Shown: positions 56,663 to 64,000 of the stretch, one piece after another
Layout: every line of letters begins with the position of its first letter
Numbering within the stretch: the stretch's first letter is position 1
Assembly: GCA_963575645.1 (NCBI GenBank)
Contig: OY754466.1
Location: forward strand, 44,858,001-44,922,000
DNA from: Xanthostigma xanthostigma
Taxonomy: Eukaryota; Arthropoda; Insecta; Raphidioptera; Raphidiidae
Length of the DNA: 64,000 nt
Reading direction: 5' to 3'
The notes under the pieces: generated by a model
Seen by the model: the letters and a program-made list of their open reading frames with translations, nothing else
Database searches by the model: none
Told to the model about the DNA's origin: nothing
Translations under genes and position numbers: made by a program

Positions 56663-56996
56663 ACATGCGTTGCAAAATTGAAATTTAACTCTTTAGTAAA
56701 AATTTAAATGTGCCACTGATAATATAATCGGCCCAGCAGGACCGGACTTCACATTTTTTGAAAACACTAGTTTGCTGATACAGATTTACTTACTGAATAT
56801 TGTAGTTTTGGTGCAGATTTTGGATTGACAGTAATATTGCAAATAAGAAAAAAATAATTATTTTAAGGAGTGTATTAAGGGGTATTCTTTTCTATTTTGT
56901 CTAAAAAAAATGTTAAGTTAATATAAAGTCACATGCTTGTATTTAGTACCTAAATACGCTATATTGTCGGCAGGTTTTGGCACTGTGACCCGGGAT
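56663..56996 (+). repeat. Dispersed repeat V, copy 2
   Basis: It matches 49884-50222 in order ('cggcccagcaggaccggact', 'gtgtattaaggggtatt', 'atattgtcggcagg'). It ends ~220 bp upstream of the CCAP receptor exon. Confidence 0.75.
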
Positions 56997-57216
56997 TTTT
57001 TTTATTATACTTGTGTAATTAGCCGCGTCCTTCTTCTAAATTATTATTTACCATTAGTCATTATTCTCCCTAATCTATTAGGGGATGATGAACGATCAAA
57101 CATTCGTTCTTCTCCTATGCATTCTTTGATTCATAGACCAGAAAACCTATTAATCTATCTATCAACAACAGTTCAAGAAAGTAACAAACCATTAATAGTT
57201 ATTTCATTTGTTTCAG

Positions 57217-57352
57217 ACTGAGCAATTCACAGTCCTGTGGATTCTGTTCGCAATGATTGTGTTAGGAAATTCGGCTGTCCTTGGAACGTTAATATTCAAC
57301 AAAAGTCGGAAATCAAGAATGAATTTTTTCGTCAAACAATTAGCAATAGCAG
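57217..57352 (+). CDS. CCAPR: CCAP receptor exon: TM1 and first intracellular loop
   Basis: The exon is framed by an acceptor 'catttgtttcag' and a donor AG|GTAATA. It starts in phase 0 with [20 protein letters not shown] (TM1, with the GN pair at N1.50) and continues through [18 protein letters not shown] (first intracellular loop and start of TM2). It ends with one base of a codon (G). Insect CCAP receptors have almost this same sequence here, including the Q/TEQFTVLW entry to TM1. The receptor is a plasma-membrane GPCR for the cyclic peptide CCAP, which controls heart rate and ecdysis behaviour. The G joins AT at 62417 to form the conserved Asp of TM2 (D2.50). Exon(s) for the N-terminal ectodomain must lie upstream; I could not identify them. 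Confidence 0.9.
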
Positions 57353-57469
57353 GTAATAAACATATCATTCATCATATAAATCGTTTTAAATTTTCAATAT
57401 AACAGAATTTTGTCCAAGAGGAGCAAGAGTTACGAAAATAAACACGAGTATTCAGTCATAAAAATTAAG

Positions 57470-57880
57470 GGTACATAAGAAAATATTCGAGAAAAACGTT
57501 ATCAATTTATTATTTAAATACGCAGTAATAATTATTATTAATAATTTACACATGTGAGTGCTATATGAAAAATAACTATTACTGTGTATTTAATTAATAT
57601 ATCGATAACGTTTTCCCCGAATATTTTCTTATGCAACGTTATGAATATTTTATATGAATTTATAGAGAAAAAAATGGAGATTTCGAAAGTGTAAAAAAAC
57701 ATATTTATATACACTTCCGGTTGAGTTTGAAGTACAAAAAAATATACCTCAGCAGTTTCTGATAGTAAATCACGAGTTGAACAAAAAACTATTTAAACTT
57801 TTTTTTGTATCTAGTGGGATACACGAATTATTCACTGTTACCAATTTCGGTGAACACACTGTATTGTATTTATGTTTACG
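57470..57880. repeat. Dispersed repeat, longest copy (family of 10.7 kb)
   Basis: It shares 'cgttatcaatttatt', 'tttacacatgtg', 'atggagatttcgaaa', 'cagcagtttctgatagtaaa' and 'gttgaacaaaaaactattta' with 10.69-11.36 kb. The first part ('gaaaaacgttatcaatttat') and a later segment ('atatatcgataacgttttcc') are inverted copies of one another. It is non-coding. Confidence 0.7.
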
Positions 57881-58927
57881 ACGGTGGTATTCCGTTAAAA
57901 GGCATAGAATATTGTTATGCAGATATAACGCAATCGCGTGTGTACTCATTAACCCTTCAGAGTTCAGCCCTTTGGGTAATTAATTGGAACGCTTAATTGT
58001 ACTCCTATAACCAGACTTTATTGTCTGTAGTTAGAACACAGTTATGTGTGTGAAAACTTACAACTCGTATTAAATGAGATGTGGCTCTCTTCATTTACTA
58101 CGTAAATTAGAGATAAGCGATCTCAACGAAATAGAAGTTGCGACTGTACCCCCCCCCCTGGCTTACAGACAGAGGACAGAAAAAAAGATGCAAGATGAGT
58201 AGGGTTATACATATGCATAATTTTTGAAAATATTTAAAATCAATTATTTTCATATTAAAAGTTATCAAACACATGAAATAATTCATTAAAACATTCTTAT
58301 TGAATTAAAAAATGAATATTCTTTTTGAGCAAGCTATTTTGATTATTCAAATGCGCCGTTTTTGCGCGGTTTTTCTGTGACGTCATAATACTTAAATAAA
58401 TTTATACTGAAAAAGAGGCAATTATTCTATGGCAGCCATGTGTTAACGTGTATTTTGACGTCACATTACGGTTTAATTCAATAGCATTGCGTTTCGATAT
58501 TTAATATTTCGCGCGTATTTATTGCATTTTTGTTTAATAATAACCTCTCGCATAACTATGGCTGAAAAAACATTAAAAAAAGGAACCAAAAAAAATATAT
58601 ACCCAAAAAATAGGAAAAAACTGAAATCGACAAAAGTATCCTGCGGCGACATAGGTACAGTTCACGACACAAGCATTTTGAATTTTGCACCCTCTTGGAA
58701 ATAATCCTACCGGCGCCCATGTCGATCTGCGACAAGCATTTTTATTTTCCGTACACATATTACATCCATATAAAAATTAGTTTTACTTAAATTGATTGAA
58801 TATTTACTTTTACATCCACGAAGCGCGTTTTTTTAAATTAAATTTTAGACGATACGAAATTGAATTTAGTTTCCCTAATCCGCGTGTTTACATGTGTGTG
58901 GTTTACAATTTTCGGTGACTTTGTTCA

Positions 58928-59060
58928 TATAGCCTTCCTCGATAAATGGGCTATCCAACAAAAAATTTTTTTTTCATTTCGAACCAGTAGGTACTTCCTG
59001 AGATTAGCGCGTTCAACCAAACAAACAAACAAATTCTTCAGCTTTATAGATTAGTATAGA
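58928..59060 (-). mobile_element. Helitron 5' end fragment
   Basis: A|TCTATACTAATCTATAAAGC (minus strand) is followed by the GTTTGTTTGTTTGG, GCGCTAATCTCAGGA and GATAGCCCATTTATCG blocks. Homology stops at 'ggctat', so the 3' two-thirds is missing. Confidence 0.8.
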
Positions 59061-59431
59061 TTATCAATTTAACATCTGCACCAAAATAAATACACCCTTT
59101 AGTAAGTAAATGCGAAATTCTTTACATCATTAGGTAGTTCCCCGATGGTCTGCCAAACCCTAGCATCAAGACTGTAGGTTGTACATGAGTGTACTGAGTA
59201 CAGTCACCCGTCAGCATTTCTTATAAGACGACAGGTCACGCTCGAGCTAATTAAACCAATTAACTACTTTGAACTTACGTATTCTACACCCGCGCTACTA
59301 CCAGCGCAACAATATTATTGTTTACTTTATTATAATTCCGCAACTGCACTGAGTTTAATATTACGATTTTACCCGACTGACGTTTATAATTTCTCACTCG
59401 AAATTTAAGCGTAACTTTTCGTGCAGACAAA

Positions 59432-60650
59432 TTAATCAATCAGAACTTTATCGATTGAAAGATATTTGGATTCAGGGCCGTATCTAGGCAGGGATAACAG
59501 GGGCTCGTGCCTATAAAGGTTCATTTTTTTCCTTTTAATAAGAATAATAATAATACTCTTTATTTTATCTAATTTTACATTATAGTAAAATTTACTCAAC
59601 TTGTTGAGTATAATACATGTCAGAAAACTTAAATTAAATGTATAAAAATCGTCCAAAGTGTATGGTGCTAGTTTTAACAATTCCTGTTTTAATTTATTTT
59701 TCAGTCTACTATTATTTAATTTTACGAAAGTATTAGGCAGTTTGTCATAAATGTTTGCTATTGTATTATTTAAACCGCTATTTACTGCCTCCAAATTGGT
59801 CTGAATTTTTTCAACATTATTTTTGTTCCGTGTGAGGTAATTATGTATATATTATGACTTCGGTTAGTAAACAGATCTGTATTTTTTCTGTAAAACATGA
59901 CACATTCTAGAATGAAGATACCTGTTACAGTTAAAATTTTTAGATTTCGGAAACGTGGTTTGCAGCTGTCTTTGTGCTTTATATTTTTTATTGTTCTAAT
60001 AATAAGTTTCTGTTTTCGTATAGTATAAGATCGATGTGTGATGAAGCTCCCCAGAAGATTATTCCGTATTTTAAACGATAATGTGCAAAAGCATAATACG
60101 CATTTATAACTATTTCCTCTGATGCAATTTTTCTTAATTGTCGTAAAAGATACGTAGTTTTGTTTAAATTTTCAATATGAGGTTTCCAGGAGAGTTTGTG
60201 GTCTATTGTAACTCCTAAAAACTTAATAGATTTTTAGACTTGAAAACTATTATTGTTCATTTTTAATGTGTTTGTTATTGTTCCATATGTTCCCAGTCTT
60301 AGCAGTTTGGTTTTATTAACGTTTAGCGATAGTTCGTCATCTTCATACCATTTCTTAGCCATATCTATTGTATTATCTATTTCGGTTGTTAGGTTTAAGT
60401 CGTCGCTTGTTTCAATTAATAGTATCGTGTTTTCCACATACATAATGGTTTTGTGTGGTATTTTTATAGGAAAATCATTTGTATAGAATATAGATTATAA
60501 AAAGCAGGGGTCCAAGTATTGATCCCTGAGGCACACCCTTTTTTATAGTCAGCCATTTAGAATGTGGAAATATTATTGTTTTCCAGAACTGGAATTTGTA
60601 CACATTGTTGTCTGTTTAGGGTACGAAGCCCTAAAAATGAAAATTTAAAT
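59432..60650 (-). pseudogene. LINE reverse transcriptase relic, minus strand
   Basis: In order on the minus strand: GVPQGSILGPLLFIIYI (RT motif B'); then, after a frame change, MYVENTILLIE, in the place of the catalytic YADDT (the Asp pair is lost); AKKWYEDDELSLNVNKTKLL (motif D); a K.LGV.ID..L.W..HI-like stretch; and the C-terminal frame MEAVNSGLNNTIANIYDKLP with LKQELLKLAPYTLDDFY. Several frameshifts and the altered active site show it is dead. It belongs to the Jockey/CR1-like non-LTR group by motif style; the exact clade is not decided. Confidence 0.75.
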
Positions 60651-61172
60651 CCAATTTTTTTACCTTCTACAAGAGCCGTCTCACCTTTCCGGGGACACAC
60701 TGTATAACTCTAGAAATCCGTTCCAAAAAACTGGCACGTCTTATAAATTCGGTCCTACGCCCCTGATTGAATAATCCCCAAAACACCCATCATTGAGCTT
60801 TCCACTTTCAGGGCACAGTTGAATGAACACACTCCTGTAATATAAATTCGTTTCGCTGACATTCAGTTTTCAGCAGTATTTTATTCGTGATTTCACGATT
60901 TGAGCACTGAAGCAAGTAATCGCTGATAACACGATGGCTTCTATTATAGGAGCATTCCAAAGTAAACGACAAGATCGCATCTGGAAAACTCTTTACACTA
61001 TAAACAACTTTTAATAAAGTTTGCTATGCCGGATCAATTTATTATACGAAAAGACAATTAAAACAGTGACAGGATGATTTATAAAGGTGTAAAAAGTTAT
61101 TTTAATCAAAAAAGTCTATCCTATTAATTTTAATTACGGAGTTGTAAAATTAAAAAAAAAATCTGAGCGTTA

Positions 61173-61366
61173 AGACCGCTGCACACAAAGTTGGTTTTGC
61201 CACTAGAAACACTGCTGCGGGACTTAAGCTGGGTTGCAAAGATGGAAATGATGTCACTGCGGGCTCGCCTGCAAGCTCACAAGATAGATTTTAAAATTAA
61301 AACCGGGGATACTTTTATTTCTTGTTCGGCTGCGTGCTTTGAGTAGAAACCAATTAGGAAGCAGCA
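61173..61366 (+). repeat. MITE family M, left half (split by LINE)
   Basis: 'cctgcaagctcacaagatag' and 'ttaaaattaaaaccggggat' match the family at 15760. Homology stops at 'aattaggaagcag' where the LINE begins, and resumes at about 62146. Confidence 0.7.
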
Positions 61367-61408
61367 TATAAAAAAATGTAATGTCATGCGTTTTTCACGT
61401 AAGATGAT

Positions 61409-62065
61409 TAATGTCAATTTTAATTATAAAATGAATAATCTTATTTGAATTTTAAAAATGAAACTAGAGACTTAGGTGTTTTATTAGACAAAAGACTGGA
61501 CTTTACCGAACACATAAAAAATATTAGTGTTAAAGCACATAAAGTACTTGGTTTTATTATAAGAAACACAAAGGATTTTCAAAATATCAATACTATTTCC
61601 TTACTATTTAAAACTCTACTTTTGCCAATTTTAGAATATGCCTCAATAATCTGGCGTCCGGTTTATAATGTCCATATCTACAATTTAGAAAACGTTCAAA
61701 GAAAATTTTTAAAATATTTGTATTTTAGAAAGCATGGGCTGTATCCCTACCAAGGCTATGATCATAGTATGCTATTGGATGAATTTAATTACAGATCCTT
61801 AGCTAGCCGGCGTAATAATAATTCCATATTATACTTATATAAAGTTCTACATAATATGATAGATGATTCCAGATTTCTAAGTCAAATACCATTTGATTCG
61901 CGTGTTGGTAGGACACGAACTACTTCAACTTTTTATTTAGACAATGCTAAGACAGTAAGAATGGCAAATTCACCTTTATAATATGTTATGTGCAATTTAG
62001 TTGATGAGAATAGTATTGATATTTTGAATATATCTTTAAGATCATTAAAAAATATTTTATTGTAA
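61409..62065 (+). pseudogene. LINE reverse transcriptase C-terminal half, plus strand
   Basis: The frame has DLGVLLDKRLDFTEHI (the LGV.LD..L.F..HI connection region), then LLLPILEYASIIW (the LP.LEY.S.IW thumb signature) and LENVQRKFLKYLYFRK. TAA interrupts at 61979-61981 in ANSPL|Y; the same frame then continues YVMCNLVDENSIDILNISLR to TAA at 62063-62065. The 5' palm domain is missing and there is an apparent frameshift near 61445. Inserted in a family M MITE. Dead copy. Confidence 0.8.
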
Positions 62066-62145
62066 ATTTTAATCTTTGTGAGTTGTTAGGCATAATTGTC
62101 TGTATACTCTTTATTATTATATATTAAACATTAAACATCTTGTCA

Positions 62146-62372
62146 CGTGGGCGACACGAACAAACACCCACAAACACTGCGTCATAGTGTGTGTTCTGTT
62201 CAGAGACAATAATATCACTGCGCGTGCACTAAACCCATCTACAAAGCAAGCTTCAATACATGCATCGTGTGAAGCGAACACATAAAAGCCATCACGAAAA
62301 CCAGCGCTTGAAAACTATAGTAGTCAAATCTACCGGCAAAACCAACCTCATGTGCAGCGATCTCAACTGCTC
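62146..62372 (+). repeat. MITE family M, right half, abutting the receptor exon
   Basis: 'gttctgttcagagacaataa', 'tctacaaagcaagctt', 'gtgaagcgaacacataa' and 'cacgaaaaccagcgctt' match 15890-16090. It ends about 45 nt before the exon at 62417 and lies over the usual branch-point region. Confidence 0.7.
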
Positions 62373-62416
62373 TCTTCTCGCCGCAGGAGATACGAGTGAT
62401 GTAATTCCTGTTTCAG

Positions 62417-62614
62417 ATTTGGCAGTAGGACTAATCAACGTACTGACGGACATAATCACAAGGATAACGATCACGTGGCATGCCGGTAATGCAGCGTGCA
62501 AGTTGATCCGTTTTGTAGAAGCCGTTGTCACCTTTTCGTCGACTTATGTTCTAGTCGCCCTCACCATAGACCGATACGATGCTATCACCCATCCCATGAA
62601 GTTCTCCGGTAGCT
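62417..62614 (+). CDS. CCAPR: CCAP receptor exon: TM2, ECL1, TM3, DRY
   Basis: Acceptor CCTGTTTCAG|AT and donor AGCT|GTAAGT. With the preceding G it reads [19 protein letters not shown] (TM2, D2.50 at the junction), [14 protein letters not shown] (extracellular loop 1 with the conserved Cys of TM3), [20 protein letters not shown] (TM3 ending in the DRY G-protein switch) and [10 protein letters not shown], then one base T of the next codon (Trp in other insect CCAP receptors). It is 198 nt, phase 1 in and phase 1 out. The sequence closely follows known insect CCAP receptors and no stop or frameshift is present, so the gene looks functional. The next exon, expected to start GG and run into TM4, is not found before 64000. 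Confidence 0.92.
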
Positions 62615-63035
62615 GTAAGTAAAATTATATACTGACATGACTACTGTTGAATCTACTGCTCTCTTCATTAAGCTAATCTTTCAGAGTTTGTAAAAAAAAA
62701 TAGTAGATCCTAATGGAAAAAACAAATTTAGAAACGTTAACAATTAAAAATAAAATGAAATACTCATTGTTAAAGTTACAATGAAATATTGGAAAAAATT
62801 TATTGTTCAATGTCACTGTTGGAACTCAAGCTCGGATCAATTCGGCGGCTGAATTATCATATACAGAATTGGTCCTTCTTTTTTAACAGCGTGTAGAAAT
62901 CAAATAGACGAACAAATTTTTTAAGTAACCTTTTTATCAAAACATAAAAACAAGAGAGAAACAGCCGTTCAAAGTTTAATTAAATTTTATTTAAGTAATT
63001 AAAATCTTTGATTAACGTCTGAATAGAACTCTTCA

Positions 63036-63158
63036 AATAAATAAAATTGTCGACCAATTTTTTTCAGATCGGGTTGAAACGTCATCTTTTGTTATATTGT
63101 TTTATATTAATTTTTTGTCAATATATGGTCTGAAAAAAATTTGTCGACAATTTTATTT
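63036..63158. repeat. Nested palindrome
   Basis: AATAAATAAAATTGTCGACC and its partner GTCGACAATTTTATTTAAT, with TTTTTTTCAGA/TCTGAAAAAAA inside, pair across ~65 nt. It interrupts the mariner-like element upstream of the transposase relic. Confidence 0.65.
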
Positions 63159-63159
63159 A

Positions 63160-63334
63160 ATTAATTCAAATGCCACACGCGAAGAAATGATAGCACGAAT
63201 CGAAAATGCATCCGAAATAATTCGCGGAAGACCCTTACTGCTACTACAAGCGTGTACAGAAACATGGCTACAAAGTACGACGCACGCATTTTTGTGTCCA
63301 ACAAAACGGGGACAACTTCAAACAATTTCTGTAA
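63160..63334 (+). pseudogene. DDE transposase C-terminal relic (frameshifted)
   Basis: The frame NATREEMIARIENASEIIR with LLLLQACTETW is followed, in another frame, by FCVQQNGDNFKQFL and a stop. Many IS630/Tc1-mariner-related transposases end with RI..A...I......L..A.....R...C....G..FE.LL, which fits if one frameshift is allowed. No catalytic residues are present. Position inside TA-flanked inverted repeats supports it. Confidence 0.5.
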
Positions 63335-63495
63335 ATAAGTACTCGATAATGACATAACATATTTCCATAGTGACGTAACATAACGCAAGACCGACCTTTA
63401 ATAAAACTTTGAAAGCCTTTTTCTAATTCGTTTTTAAGTTTTGATAAAAAAGTTGCTTGAAATATTTGTTCGTCTATTTGATTTCTACACGCTGT

Positions 63496-64000
63496 TAAAA
63501 AAAAGATTCAACTTAAAAATCAACGTATGCTCAAGCTCAGGGTTTCCTTTCGTGTCCAGACCCCTAACTGGTCACCCAGTTCGCGTTATGGGACACATAT
63601 TGATCATTTGAAAATAATTAACAATCAAATAAAATTTTATTTTTAATGGAATTGATGTCAATTAATATTTAGCATTTCATGTAATCTTTATAATCTGCTT
63701 TCAAATGAACTGTCAGGGTTTACTTGATAGTTACGAAGCACTATTAACAAAACTTTTAATGATTAAATCATATTAAATCAAATTTAGATGTTCATTAAAA
63801 CATAAAGACCACGTGTCAAACAATGTGGAAATTAAATTATATAATCCGTGATCATACTTAGCACGAACTGGTGATGTAACGAATGTTGATTTTTAGACAT
63901 TCGCGAATGCCAATGCGAACATCTGACGCCGATATTTGCGAATGCGAATATCAAAAACCTCCTGAAATCAAAGATATACAGAATCTAGACGTTTTACACG
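63496..64000. other. Intron sequence, no exon seen
   Basis: I looked for a TM4 exon of the receptor (a GG-starting, phase-1 exon with a hydrophobic helix) and saw none. Near the end, 'acattcgcgaatgcc', 'tttgcgaatgcgaat' and related words repeat loosely. Confidence 0.5.

Larger units (their letters stand above)
57353..62416 (+). other. CCAPR: CCAP receptor intron (phase 1, ~5.1 kb)
   Basis: It starts GTAATA and ends CCTGTTTCAG, splitting the D2.50 codon. The contents, in order, are a dispersed repeat (57470), unassigned sequence, a Helitron 5' fragment (58928), a minus-strand LINE relic (59432) and a family M MITE split by a plus-strand LINE relic (61173-62372). The MITE ends only ~45 nt before the acceptor. 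No alternative exon is recognisable. Confidence 0.8.
62886..63495 (+). mobile_element. Tc1/mariner-like element with TA target site
   Basis: TA|ACAGCGTGTAGAAATCAAAT ... ATTTGATTTCTACACGCTGT|TA. The inverted repeats stay similar for ~100 nt (into 'atcaaaacataaaaacaag'). The interior holds a transposase C-terminal relic and a nested palindrome. It lies in the receptor intron after the 62417 exon. Family inferred from the TA site and the protein relic. Confidence 0.75.

Noticed and set aside
57217-57352. Generic rhodopsin-like GPCR or vasopressin-like receptor
   Set aside because: The TEQFTVLW entry, [11 protein letters not shown] loop and [10 protein letters not shown] after DRY fit CCAP receptors specifically and better than other peptide receptors.
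58558-58704. ATG frame MAEKTLKKGTKKN..., lysine-rich, 48 codons
   Set aside because: Low-complexity A-rich sequence within the receptor intron, no splice context or family match; chance frame is likely.

Overview
This is a gene-poor, A+T-rich piece of an animal nuclear genome, almost certainly from a moth or butterfly. The main evidence is a large set of non-autonomous Helitrons of the lepidopteran type, inserted precisely between A and T, with 5' TC ends and 3' hairpin-plus-CTAG ends. The single-copy gene here matches an insect neuropeptide receptor. There are no bacterial-style operons or rRNA genes, and no CRISPR array. Most short open frames are chance frames inside repeats.

The only host gene I can support is at the right end, on the + strand. 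Two exons (57217-57352 and 62417-62614) encode TM1 to the DRY box of a rhodopsin-family GPCR that I recognise as the crustacean cardioactive peptide (CCAP) receptor. A ~5.1 kb intron separates them; the first exon(s) lie upstream or are not recognisable, and the 3' exons lie beyond the window. The intron holds a dispersed repeat, a Helitron fragment, two decayed LINE reverse transcriptases on opposite strands, and a MITE split by one of the LINEs.

The rest is layered transposable elements. Left part (1-10 kb): a TTAA-flanked piggyBac-like MITE, two Helitrons carrying a tRNA-Lys-like sequence, foldbacks and a second Helitron family. 10-31 kb: five hAT-type elements with 8-bp target duplications (one nested in another), a 713-bp giant palindrome, a SINE, a TA-flanked mariner-like element and several MITEs. 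31-46 kb: foldbacks, Helitrons, a LINE tail, a heat-shock-type core promoter, a PIF/Harbinger element with a broken transposase N-terminus, and a second ~675-bp giant palindrome. 46-57 kb: two more tRNA-bearing Helitrons (one inside a LINE tail), a (TA)n tract, paired ~340-bp repeats, and a ~125-bp minisatellite with a GCGCATGC core.

The most notable signal is the Helitron subfamily in which a tRNA-Lys-derived sequence sits at the same internal position in four copies, while three otherwise matching copies lack that block. Also notable are the two giant palindromes with perfect 42-bp palindromes inside them, one family whose copies share ends but not interiors, and the heat-shock-type promoter without an evident gene. 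All family names rest on termini, target duplications and protein motifs read by eye; no database search was run.
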